Shown: piece after piece, positions 9,910-20,011 of the stretch
Layout: each line of letters starts with the position of its first letter
Numbering within the stretch: position 1 is the stretch's first letter
Assembly (NCBI GenBank): GCA_002803225.1
Contig: NXFV01000108.1
Location: 1-42,837, forward strand
Source: Gamarada debralockiae
Lineage: Eukaryota; Ascomycota; Leotiomycetes; Helotiales; Hyphodiscaceae
Length of the DNA: 42,837 nucleotides
Direction: 5' to 3'
Program-made: the position numbers and the translations under genes
The notes under the pieces: generated by a model
The model's database searches: none
The model's input: the letters and a program-made list of their open reading frames with translations, nothing else
Told to the model about the DNA's origin: nothing

Positions 9910-12900
9910 ATGGCGTCGGAGACGAAACCTCCAGGCTCAGTGTTGGGATTGAAGTTGGTGTATCTATACCCGTGGAAAGATTTAGTGGATGAGTTCAGGA
10001 GCAAAACTGTATGCGAGGCCTTATAATACAGAGAATCCCTTATCTGACTTTTCTTACGCTAGCCTGAAGATCTGAAAGATTACATTCGAGCACGGATCGA
10101 GACTATTGATAAAACAGAGAGGAGATGGATCGTAATTATTGCCGGATTGGGGTTCTTTGCTGATGCATATAGCGTATGTGTCTATCTATTACTACCACTG
10201 ATTCCCTAACACTGACAATTCTAGATCTTTTCCGTCAACATGGTCCTTCCTATGCTAGGAATTGTATATTATGGCGACAACCATGGTATCATAAGCTCAA
10301 GCCATGTGATGGGCATTGTCATTGCCACTCTTAGTGGATCGCTCATTGGCCAGCTGTTCTTTGGAATTTTCGCAGATATACTAGGGAGACGAAAAATGTA
10401 TGGCTGGGAATTGGCTGTCACTATTTTCGCTACTATCGGCGTAGCAACAGCTTCAAATGGTGTCAATGGTTCCTTGTCTATCTTGGGAGGATTGATTGCC
10501 TACAGATTTATCCTTGGGTTGGGAATCGGTGCAGATTACCCTCTTTCCGCCGTGATCTGTTCTGAGTGGGTATTTAATTAGTATTGTCCCTTAGAACTAG
10601 ACGCTAACAAACTCAGGTTTTCTCCTACTGGCAATCGTGCTCGCATGTTAAGTGCCGTCTTCTTCTTCCAACCTCTAGGTCAGCTAGCAGCTACTTTAGT
10701 TGCTCTTATCATCACAGCCTGTTTTAAGAACAGATTAACAGCTAGCTTCAAGAATAGTCCAAGCGCTATTCCTTCCGGTGATTTGTACACCTACAACTGC
10801 TACCAAGATGAGGATTGTGTTCGAACGGTAGACATAATGTGGCGCATAATCATTGGACTGAGTGCTGTGCCCCCAGTCCTAGCCCTCTGGTTCCGTCTCG
10901 CCATTCTTGAGTCTCCGCGATATACAGCCGACGTCTTGAACGAAAGTGTTCAAGCGGTTGCCCAGATGCATTACATGGGCAGGGACGTCCCCTGGAATCG
11001 ACACTCGGTGGTCGTTCCAAGGTCCCCTACACCATACTCTTCGTCAATAGCCCACGTTACCGGTGTTGGAGGTGTTGATAGTGGCCATTTGTCAGCGAGA
11101 CGATTGTGTGAGGGTCCTTCCATGTCGCCAAGAACATCACTACGATCTCCAGCGCAAGACAATCACGATAATCACGACAATCACGACGATCACGACGATC
11201 ACGACGATCACGACGATCACGACGATCACGACGATCACGACAATCTCGTATCCAATAGCCCTACAAGTCCTACCCTAGGACCTCACAATCCAGGTTCTGT
11301 ACTCGGGCATGATAATGGAGTGTTTAATGAACCCCTTCCCGGCCTCGCCTTTCAAGAACCAAGCAAATCCACAACACTGGTCAACAAAACTCTGCTCAAC
11401 GATATCATACATTACTATTGGGACCTTGGACACGGCTGGACACTCTTTGCTTGCTGTCTCTGTTGGTTTTGCGTTGATTTACCGTTCTAGTAAGTGCAGT
11501 TCCAGAACAAATTTCCTCACTTGCTGTAGATCATGGTCGAATTGTTTTATACCTCGGTCATCTCACTTTGCCTCCAATTGAGTATTCCTTACTCACTGTA
11601 GAATTTACAGCGGCCTCGGAATGAACAACCCCTCTTATATCGGCGACATCTGGTCCGGCAACGACACTCCCGAAACTCACCTCTACAGATTCCTCCTTGG
11701 CAACGCATGGCAAGGTCTTATCATCGTTTCTATCGGTGCCGTCACCGGCGGTTTTACTACAGTAGTCAGCGTGAATTTACTTGGCGAAAGGAGAATCCAG
11801 ATGATTGGGTTCTTCTTGCTATTTGTTCTATTCATCATTATCGGGAGTTCTTTCAAGACGCTTATGAATGATGGGCGGAATTCTGCAATCGTGGTGCTTT
11901 ATTTGCTCTGTCAGATCTTCTTCAACTTCGGTAAGAACTTCGTATTCCTCCTTTTTTTTCAGCTGTATGGTCCACTATACCTAGAAACTGCATCCGCACG
12001 AACTTACTGACACCATTTGATTGCTCCGCTTTGTAGGACCAAATACAACAACATATATGGTAAGACCTTCCGGAAAACGTTAGGCCGTAACGCTCTACAG
12101 CACAGTGAAAACTAACAAGCATCACAATTCAAGATCCCAGCGGAGTTTTTTCCAACCCGCTTCCGCGCCTCCTCCCACGGCATCGCCGCTGCATGCGGAA
12201 AATTTGGCTCTGTCATAGCCCAAATAGTCGTCTATTTCCTATCAAAGGGTTTCGGAAAAGGTTCGACTCCGGGGGTAAATTATATCCAAATCTGGCTTGG
12301 ATACCTCCTGATATGGTATGTTTAGTTCTTTCCTTTCTTTCTTTCTTTCTTTTTATTTAAAAAAAACGAAATCCATTCCATTCATTCGTTCAGGCTCTCA
12401 TGCACTCATTCCTATTCATTTCAGTCGTTAACCTTACTGTACTGTAATCCACAATTTACTAACCGATGAGATAGCTTTTCGCCATTTATGTTACTGGGCC
12501 TCATTACCACTATTTATCTGGTACCCAATATTAGGGGAGCGGATAAGAAGCCATTGGCTCTTGAGGTACTGGCAGCGGAGGATAAGAAGGTAGATAATTT
12601 GATGAAGAGGATATTAAGAGGAAGAACGGATGAATCGTTGACTGATGACGTGGAGAGGCGAAGTGAAGAAGAATCAGGCTCTTTAAATTCTGGCCCCGGT
12701 GACGAAAATCGTTATGAGAATGGTGAATATGTACGTGATGGGGACAAAGATGACGGTGAGAGGACAGAGCCTTGGGGTGAGTTGGAAAGACTTCGGAGGG
12801 AGAGATTTGAGGGCGTGGATGATCATGGTGATGCGACGAGTCGGGGTCACAGAATGAGCATGGAGAGGAGGTATCCACCTTCGCAGCATCAGGTGGGGGG

Positions 12901-12976
12901 AGATGGGAGAGCGGATCTAGAAATGGAGGAAATGGACCTGGGTGAGCCGGCGCTGATCGGGTCGCCGCATACATGA
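9910..12976 (+). CDS. PHO84-type inorganic phosphate transporter (MFS)
   Basis: Eight exons (9910-10008, 10063-10173, 10225-10565, 10617-11489, 11611-11930, a 23-nt micro-exon 12037-12059, 12134-12315, 12475-12976) give 816 residues. Family hallmarks of the H+/phosphate symporters are present: GLGFFADAYS at the first membrane segment, GRRKMYG between segments 2 and 3, GLGIGADYPLSAVICSEF, then LPFYGLGMN, GPNTTTY and the highly conserved EFFPTRFRASSHGIAAA. It should bring phosphate across the plasma membrane. It is longer than typical family members (about 520-600 aa): the cytoplasmic loop between the two six-helix halves contains a His-Asp tandem repeat, and a charged tail of about 140 residues follows the last helix. 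Exon 3 ends at a GTGGGT donor; the alternative in-frame GTATTT donor would break the SEF motif. Confidence 0.92.
11161..11244 (+). repeat. in-frame 9-bp tandem repeat coding for (D-N/D-H)n
   Basis: About nine copies of a 9-bp unit (consensus GATCACGAC) lie within exon 4 of the phosphate transporter and encode a His every third residue separated by Asp/Asn, residues about 365-393. Copies in the middle are identical at DNA level, which suggests recent expansion. Because the unit length is a multiple of three, copy-number change keeps the reading frame. Confidence 0.95.
12328..12354 (+). repeat. CTTT microsatellite in an intron
   Basis: Simple CTTT/TTTC repeat followed by a short A-run inside the last intron (12316-12474) of the phosphate transporter gene. 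Probably neutral. Confidence 0.85.
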
Positions 12977-13408
12977 TGTTGGGAGAAGATGTAGCTGCTA
13001 CCATTAATAATAATATTTAATATGAGCCAACCCTGGGCTGCCTTCTTGCTTGTGAGTGGTAAGTAACTCTGTTCTCGAATCTCGAGGTGGATGTACTTTG
13101 TTGCGATGAGTTAGTTGATCCTTGATTTTTTTTTTTGTTCTGGGTCAATGCCTTTGATGATACACCGATTTCTTTGAATTCTTTAATTTGACGCCCTTGA
13201 GTAGGACTAATACGCTAATTTCAACCAATAGCGTGCGTACGAAAGAAGGGAGCCAGAAAGGGTTCCTCTAAAAATAGATATCGTGGGAATAGTTCCGGGG
13301 TCCAAACACGGCCCGTAGAGCAACGTTTGATATCTAGGAACAGTTTTCTTGCGGATTCGTTCAAACATTGAGGCCAGTTTCATTATAAACATACTCATTC
13401 ATCATAAA
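12977..13408. other. intergenic, no gene seen
   Basis: 3' flank of the phosphate transporter followed by AT-rich sequence. No coding frame or RNA gene recognised. Confidence 0.5.
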
Positions 13409-14034
13409 ATGTCTTTGTCTCGACAAAGTAATCTAGATCGCGCAAGATGGAGGACAATGTGCCGGGAAAAGCTGTTACAGTATATTAGTAAGGATCTTAT
13501 ATGTTCTATAAATTTGTTTGATGATAATAAAGGACAATAGAAAGTAAGCTAGGGATATCAATTGATCCCTCACAAAGTTCGTCTTGTTACATATGTAGAG
13601 GATCTTTATTTTTGGAAGTTTCTCCCAGCAAGAGCACATCTCTTCAAGAAGAACCTAAGTGATCATTCGATTGGCGCTTATGTGGAATTATATAGAGAAG
13701 CTAGTGTTTCGTTTGAAGCTGTGGCAAGAGAAGTATAAATCCCGGTTTTATCGCCTAAAGAAAGGATGAAGCTAATCCTAGCCACAGCTCCGCCCGACCA
13801 GCAGTATGTTTTACAGACAGTGTTGCGGAATTAGAGGCGGAAAATTCAAGATTAATGTCCGAGGTGAACAATTGGAGGGATACTGTTGCAGATGCTGACG
13901 AAGCCACGACTCAACTTAGAGAGATGCTGTACTTGGTACTAAGGATAAATAAGTGCCCTCCATCCTGGTCTCACTTCCTCGCCTCGGGGATTTTGATCAA
14001 TGAGATTGTAAGGATTAGGAGGAGCGAGGAATAA
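13409..14034 (+). pseudogene. relic of a small coiled-coil protein gene
   Basis: Coding-like segments follow one another on the plus strand but in different frames. An ATG at 13409 opens MSLSRQSNLDRARWRTMCRE; after a probable intron a second frame reads IPHKVRLVTYVEDLYFWKFL and ends ...AVAREV, stop, then IPVLSPKERMKLILATAPPDQ without another stop, so the TAA looks like a changed CAA (Gln). From about 13815 a third frame gives SVAELEAENSRLMSEVNNW and a further Glu/Gln-rich helix, typical of a coiled coil, running to a TAA at 14032-14034. The gene is unrecognised. A functional gene with unusual splicing is possible but less likely. Confidence 0.5.
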
Positions 14035-14180
14035 GAAGAGTTCCTTATTGGATTGCGAATAAGGTGTCTTTGGTATGCTTCGGGGGAAACCCGGTTTTGG
14101 TACTCTATTATAGATGGTGCTCAATGATTTTTAGTACAATAAGGAAGGTCGGGACTTGCCTAACCATAGCGCCAGATCTC

Positions 14181-14557
14181 AAGGCATATGCACCCTCTGA
14201 ATATCATCATCTAAACTGTGTAGCCAATCAGACCTCATCATTCCGCTGACTAAGCTTGTAATCTTGACAGGCTTGCCATTAGCGGGTGGGAGGCTGTTCC
14301 TGCGGACAATATCTGCGCTGCTGATCATAACTTTCACGACTGGGACCGAGGTTGTGCAATTCATCCTCGCACACTGAGATCCGCTGGCTGATTTCGCGCT
14401 TGGCGTGCGGAAATTCTTTTTGAGTAATATCGTTCAAAAGATCTCGAAGGGGCCTGCGAAGTGCTGAAATACCAACACGATCTTTGGGAATTGTGGAAAA
14501 AGGACCACTGCTAAAAAAAAGGGATTCCTTTTCGTGACGCTCGGTTGTGGTTACCAT
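14181..14557 (-). pseudogene. fragment of a dynamin/Mx-type GTPase gene
   Basis: The minus strand encodes part of the middle (stalk) region of fungal dynamin-like GTPases: RHEKESLFFSSGPFSTIP, DRVGISALRRPLRDLLNDI, then EFPHAKREI and ELHNLGPSRESYDQQRRY, the usual LGPSR...QQRRY signature. After about 14285 the similarity continues in another frame (PVKITSLVSGMMRSDWL, then SLDDDIQRVHMP), so there is a frameshift. The GTPase domain (P-loop) and the GED end are absent from the flanks. This is a truncated, frame-broken relic rather than a gene. Confidence 0.75.
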
Positions 14558-15059
14558 TCAGCCACAACACTTGGCGTCGAATGGAAGTGGTTGCTGTGAG
14601 GCGACTTCCATATAACACCGATTAGAATGGGCAAGGAAGACAATGTGAACGGTTCTGGTGCGATGCCACTTGTTATGTTACCCTTTACAAAGAAAGTCCC
14701 AACGCTTTCGCTCGCTCATTAAAGTGCCGGTGCAATGATATTGCGTTCCAAATCGTTTATATTTGCCTCCTAAATTGCCTCATCCGGGGGATGGTTGCAT
14801 TTTAGCGTCTTTTTGCCCCCGGACGAGGGGATAGAACAAGTGTGCACGGCGCCTAGGGGCATAGGCAGTTGAAGTGCTCCGTAGGACCGTAAATCCGTAT
14901 TCTCTGCGTCTTCCACAGCTGGCTGTCTGCATCTCTGTTCCACTCTCTAATCTTCGATGACAAATTGCCCTGGAGCTCTTTTGCACAGTCTCGTCTTCTA
15001 CCATTAAATATTGGTTCGATTTTTCAAGTCATTTTTCATACTAAAGCAGGCCTTGTTCA
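14558..15059. other. intergenic, promoter region of the following gene
   Basis: No coding frame is convincing. This stretch must hold the promoter and 5' UTR of the membrane protein gene starting at 15060. Confidence 0.5.
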
Positions 15060-16808
15060 ATGAATGAGTATAAAGCCGTTAACCAGGAGGACGTGACCGA
15101 AGAGAATGTGCTCCTGCTCCCTGAAGTAGACGCTAGTCTGGGCACTCGAACGCAGTGCATTTTCACTCTCGCTTTTGGGGCTGCAGGATGTATTGCGTGT
15201 GTCGTTTGCGGAACTACATTATATTTCCTAAACACACCCAGTCACATTGTTGTGTACCCTTTACCTGCTCAACTTTCTTCAGGTGCAATCGAAGCACTCG
15301 CATTTATAGTTAACTTGGCGCTCACACAATGCCTCGAAGGTGTGGCGTACATTCATTCAGTGTCTCTCCGCTGGGCGCTAATCCAGGAAAATCGACTCAG
15401 CTTCAACACAAACATTCGACTCTTCACAAGCTCGAGCTGCAGTGGTCCAAATAGATGGTATTCGAATATTATCTCAGCTGCCTGCTTAATCCTTTGCTAT
15501 GCCGCCACCTCACAGCTTTTCATATTTGGAGACGACAATGAGAAATTTGTCGCCAATCCGATAGGCGGGGAATTCGGCGCGGAATTCACCGTGGGATTCA
15601 ATACCTGGAACGGGATGCCTTACGTCAATTGTGTCGCGTTCTGGATGCTCGGCATTGCATTGTTGGGCCAAACAGCATTGGGAGGGTGGTGCCTTTATCG
15701 CAACCTACGCTCAATTCCTACCTGGACTTCCAGTCCGTTGAATACAGCCGCGTTGGCACTTGATCCGGCTCGAAGAGTTGTACGACACAGAAAAAGTCGC
15801 TGCATGTTATCCGTACAGTCAAGGAACATCTCAGAGAACACACCATGCCGTCCTTCACCTCGACAACCAAGTCAGTTGCAAATACTACCAGCAGTTAGAT
15901 GGATAGTGGTATTTATCTGGATACTTTGTATGCTGGCCATTGTCTGGTTTCTTGCGATTGTCTTCACCACACGAAATACCTTCAATATTTTGAACGATAC
16001 CAAAAATAACCCGTGGGTTTTTTGGGTTTTTAGGTTCTCCTGGTCTCACAATCAGGGCCTTGATTCGCATCTTGCCGTTCCCCTTGCTATGAGTCCGGAC
16101 GTCAACAATAGGGAAAGCAACATTAGTATACCTTTTACCATCCAGTTCATATTTGGCATTCTATTTGTATGCGGCGTGCAAGGATTACAAACAATGGGGC
16201 TGCACTGCGCCGAGCTTGTAGTCAACATATCTCGGGACGAAGATGCTTGGAGGCAATTGGACGCCACCAGAAAGCACAGCATCAAGCACAACGTGCTTAA
16301 GACTCCACCTTTCCTTTCCGCGTTCTTCAACTGGAAATACTGCATGCTTTTTATATTCAAATCCACCCTCCACTGGCTCATCGGCCAATCCCTACTCCCA
16401 TCCTTTGACTATCAGGCTTATGGTTGTGTTGAATCCAAGTGCGGCAACAATCTGAGCTTCACCATGAACTACAGCCGTATCCTCGTCTACGCCCTCTGCG
16501 CCATTGCCTTCGCGGCCTTCATCACATTCCTCGCGGCCCAACAGCCCAAGGGCCCACAACCGGCTACCTGGGGCCACATCCAGACGCTCGCGGACCTGAT
16601 CGATAACTGGGAGATGGATGTGAAGGGGCGGTTCTGGTGGGGTGATATGGGGGAGGCTCATCAGGGGGTGCGGCATGCGGGGATGAGCGTAAGGAAGGAG
16701 GCGCTAGAGCAAGTGAAGATGGGGGAGTTGTATGCGAGAGAGAAGGAGAGGGAGAAGGAGGAGGAGAAGGAGGGAGAGATGCATGTAATCGTTGGAAAAT
16801 GGGAGTGA
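15060..16808 (+). CDS. uncharacterised polytopic membrane protein, 582 aa
   Basis: A single uninterrupted frame starting at an ATG gives 582 residues. About eight hydrophobic segments are visible, near residues 33-55, 78-95, 137-156, 190-210, 281-302, 357-378, 425-442 and 473-492. There is a hydrophilic loop of about 65 residues (215-280) rich in Ser and Arg, and a cytosol-like C-terminal tail (about 495-582) ending in a Lys/Glu run around 558-572 that may be helical. The style matches a widespread but unnamed family of fungal integral membrane proteins; no transporter or enzyme motif was recognised. Absence of introns is unusual compared with the neighbours, but the frame is long and clean. 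Confidence 0.85.
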   Translation: MNEYKAVNQEDVTEENVLLLPEVDASLGTRTQCIFTLAFGAAGCIACVVCGTTLYFLNTPSHIVVYPLPAQLSSGAIEALAFIVNLALTQCLEGVAYIHSVSLRWALIQENRLSFNTNIRLFTSSSCSGPNRWYSNIISAACLILCYAATSQLFIFGDDNEKFVANPIGGEFGAEFTVGFNTWNGMPYVNCVAFWMLGIALLGQTALGGWCLYRNLRSIPTWTSSPLNTAALALDPARRVVRHRKSRCMLSVQSRNISENTPCRPSPRQPSQLQILPAVRWIVVFIWILCMLAIVWFLAIVFTTRNTFNILNDTKNNPWVFWVFRFSWSHNQGLDSHLAVPLAMSPDVNNRESNISIPFTIQFIFGILFVCGVQGLQTMGLHCAELVVNISRDEDAWRQLDATRKHSIKHNVLKTPPFLSAFFNWKYCMLFIFKSTLHWLIGQSLLPSFDYQAYGCVESKCGNNLSFTMNYSRILVYALCAIAFAAFITFLAAQQPKGPQPATWGHIQTLADLIDNWEMDVKGRFWWGDMGEAHQGVRHAGMSVRKEALEQVKMGELYAREKEREKEEEKEGEMHVIVGKWE

Positions 16809-17329
16809 GGAAATTTAGGCTGAGAGCTAGTAGGAAAATCGGAGTGGGGGATTTTAGGCCGAGGAATTATTGGGGGAGGAAGTGAATAGGGATGATTTGG
16901 TAATGAGATAGTCACGTCACGCGTGTTGGAGAAGCCGTTGTTGCATAATCCACCATTTGCGGTCTTGGCTATTTGGAACATGGGAACCTACGCACTTGAG
17001 TGCTAGCCTAGCTAATGCATGCTGTATCCATTGACTCGATCTGTTCCCTCGAAAGCTTATCGACCTCAACTAGGCCGTGGCCACAGAGCACTCGCACAGC
17101 TTTGTTGAAGCTCTGTTCATGTCCGATAAGCTGGGAAAACTATTCCGGAGAGTTAGAGTCGCCGTGCTGCAGAAGCTCAAACCACACATTTTAGTATTTT
17201 CTAGGTATGAAAATGCATGTGGAATAGCATATGGGGTAAACTCAGTGTAATTGATGATCTATAAGTAGAGGGGGAAAAAATCTATGTCTACATGCGGGAG
17301 CGGAAGGCGATATCAGGTGGCAGAATGAC
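16809..17329. other. intergenic, possible further relic sequence
   Basis: No intact gene. The stretch lies directly upstream of the ferric-reductase fragment and could contain more of that decayed gene, but no stretch can be aligned to the family by eye. Confidence 0.45.
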
Positions 17330-17580
17330 GCACAACAGTGCACACACTCAAATGGCAATAATAGACATACGAACAAGAAGCTCCTCGCATTTATCGATGG
17401 TCCCTACGGCGTTCAGCACAACTTCGGAGAGTACGGAACAGTGATCACTGTGTCGGGGATTGGTATTGCCGGTCATATACCGTACATCAAGGAACTCATC
17501 ATTGGGTATAACGAATGCGCGGTGAAGACGCGCCGGATCCGACTTGTCTGGGAGGCATTTGTCATGCTTGATTCACAGCC
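17330..17580 (+). pseudogene. fragment of a ferric-reductase-like (FRE/NOX) gene
   Basis: The plus strand reads KKLLAFIDGPYGVQHNFGEY, then GTVITVSGIGIAGHIPYIKE and ECAVKTRRIRLVWE. DGPYG is the conserved turn between the FAD and NAD(P) parts of ferric reductases, and SGIGIAGHIPY is the nucleotide-binding loop. The similarity stops after RLVWE. The heme-binding transmembrane part, the HPFT-type FAD motif and the C-terminal end are missing, so this is an isolated piece of about 80 codons of a family that normally has over 500. Confidence 0.75.
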
Positions 17581-17711
17581 TTGTCACAATGACAGCCTCG
17601 CGAGAAGACTAACACGCCGTGTGCTCGGAACTTTTACTGATACTCACCCATTCAGGGCGCTCAACTGTCATGTTCGACTCTCATGAAAAGCATCTGTCCT
17701 ATAAGAGACTT

Positions 17712-19433
17712 TCATAAATCACCAAAAAGCCTCTTCTCAAGGTAGAAGCTATCCGCACTCAGCTTTGCAATATCCCCAACTCCCAGTGCTCCCTCCTCCG
17801 AGATATACCGATCAATGTATCGGGCTGGAACCCACTCAAAGTACGCATTCTTCACCTCCAGCTGAAAGCCTTGGGATTGTTTCTCCTTCAGATCTGCAAG
17901 CAAATTCGTGGGCCAAGCGTCCATCACCTCAGCAGGGTCATTGTACTCCGTCTTGGGATGTCCAGAATGGAAGTCTGAGTGAACGATCTTGTTCGTCTCA
18001 AACACGGCCACGACTCTGCAACTTGGGTTCAGTGTCTTAGTCATGACTGCAGCGGGAAGACTTCCGATCTTATTGCTAACATCGCCGTTTTGTAGGACCT
18101 TATCGCCGCCGATCACGAGGTAATCAGCGTTTTCGACAACTGATGCAACGCTGGCGTCGGAAACGATCTCGACTTTGAGTCTGGTGAGGATATTTGGATC
18201 CTCGCCGCACGAGTCTAGGAGCTTGTTGACGAAAGAAATACCCTCGAAGTTGGGCCTTGATTCTAGAACAGAGAGCTTGATATCCTTTGCTTTCCTAGCA
18301 TAACTCCCAATCAGCCTGCTCAGGCATTGAGTGATAGTGCCAGATGATGACAAGGTGGCTATATGCGTCGAAGTTGGAGGTACTTCGTCATCATCGTCAA
18401 ATGGCCAGTTGCTGTCGACGAATTTGACGAAATTACGGGCCAGAGTTTCAAGACTGTTCTGGCGTGCTGAAATTCTTGCTTCGATGGCTGACTCAATAAC
18501 TCTCTTCATGGTCTTCAACCCGATGGTATTCAGACTTGAAGATCCAGCTTCTCTCCAATTGCTTTCAGCGGCGGCCAAGGCATTGAATACTTCCGACTCG
18601 ATGGCAGCTCCCATACTCGGCCGTCCGTTCTTAGCCAGATGCCAAGCTCTCCACCTCAGCTCTGTCCAGAATTCTTCGGGGTCGCTGAGCTTCGCCATCT
18701 CATCCCCCCTGACAAATCCTAGCAAGATTTCCAAAGCTTTCACAGCCAAAGCTTGTGCACCACTCTCGTGGTCATCCCTCAGCACCGCCAATCCCTTCTC
18801 TGTCTCCTCGCTAACTAGAACCCTCTTCATCCCAACCTCCAACTGGGGAACATGCTCATACTGTCCCAAATCTTCGGGCTTGACGAAGTGATACTCTGTG
18901 TGTTCCCAATCAAACTTGATAGGTTTCGCGTTGGGCTTGAGTTGCCAAGCGAAGGGATGGATGGTCCATTTAGTCTTCAGCTTTTCGTCAATGAGGCTGA
19001 AGGGCTTGCCACGGCGGAGAAGAGTGATATCATTATCATCCAATGCCGTTTCTTCCAGGATCTCGCGTTTGGCAGCAATCTCAGGGCTGGTGTCTGTGTC
19101 GTCGATAGAGCCGGAGCAGACTGCCCATTTGCCACTATCACGTGGTAAGCTTTTGCTCAACTTTTCTCACACATAAAGGGAATATGATGTGAAGCGACCG
19201 TCGCCCGAAATCCAAGAATACGAAAGTATTCACGAAATGGCTTACGGATAGGTGGAGACATCCTGGCTGCGCTTGAAGAGCGCGAACGTGCGGCCCCCTG
19301 GAGATTGCGGCGACGTACAAATGAAAGACGAGACAACCGCGCGTTGGCGTAAATTTGAAGTCATCGTTGGATGAAAAAATCGTGTTTGACTGACACGAAA
19401 TGATTGTGCCAGTCTCCTGGGAAGTCTACTCAT
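17712..19433 (-). CDS. NUDIX domain fused to eIF2B-alpha/MtnA-like domain
   Basis: Two exons, with exon 1 ending at 19246 (donor GTAAGC) and exon 2 running 19149-17712. From the ATG at 19364 the protein has 518 residues; an upstream in-frame ATG at 19433 adds 23 residues beginning [20 protein letters not shown], an Arg-rich, acid-free stretch like a mitochondrial presequence. The N-terminal part has a NUDIX box core ([10 protein letters not shown] after CSGSID). The C-terminal half ([38 protein letters not shown], then [11 protein letters not shown]) is the Rossmann-like core of the eIF2B alpha/beta/delta and methylthioribose-1-phosphate isomerase superfamily. The fusion is a known fungal architecture, but the substrate is not. 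The acceptor could instead be at 19156, adding two residues. Confidence 0.85.
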
Positions 19434-19504
19434 GAGTGGGATATTTGTTGATGAAATGATGCACAAAGAGTGGCATGATGAGAAGTTGAAGGTTATCAGA
19501 CGAT

Positions 19505-19510
19505 CACGTG
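19505..19510. promoter_or_regulatory. CACGTG box in a divergent promoter
   Basis: CACGTG within the ten-base palindrome ATCACGTGAT, between the NUDIX/eIF2B-like gene and SF3B6. It is 72 bp upstream of the outer ATG of the NUDIX gene. Similar sites bind Cbf1-type bHLH factors in fungi; activity here is unproven. Confidence 0.35.
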
Positions 19511-20011
19511 ATGGGAATTTCGCACGGCCGAATTCAAGTCAAAGGTAATTGAGCGATTGCAGAGTTTACTACAAGTAATATGGAGTTCGTTGTGAGTTAG
19601 TCTCCTGTAAAGTTGAACTGTTGACGCATCCCTGAGTGTCGTGGAGAAGCAGCTGGAGTGTGGTGCAAACACGATCATTAAGCGTTTAAGAATTGCCACT
19701 CAGAGATGGAAAAGTATTGGCTATGACCAAATCCAACGAAACTTATAATTGAATAAACAACAAAAACCAATTATCTTGAAGAACATTTATTAAAGAAAAG
19801 CAGCTCTCTGTCATCAAGTGAATCGTGACGATTTTCCGAATATGCATGTTTCGTCATTAAGCGACGCGCTAAACCTTATGTAGTACAACGCATTGCTCAT
19901 AATTCTTCAACGAACGTGCCCCTCCCATTATCACTTTTATCTCCGCCCGCGACCTCACCCACCTTCCTTCCAATCACCAAATACACGATCCAGAGAATCC
20001 GTAGCCAAGCT

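Noticed and set aside
11161..11244. tandem repeat as CRISPR-like array
   Set aside because: Units are 9 bp with no spacers and lie in a coding exon; this is a codon-based minisatellite.
12531..13004. 157-codon minus-strand open frame
   Set aside because: It is antisense to the last exon of the phosphate transporter, and its His/Pro/Ser-rich content mirrors the charged tail coded on the other strand.
18331..18891. 186-codon plus-strand open frame
   Set aside because: Antisense to the well-supported NUDIX/eIF2B-like exon; no family resemblance.
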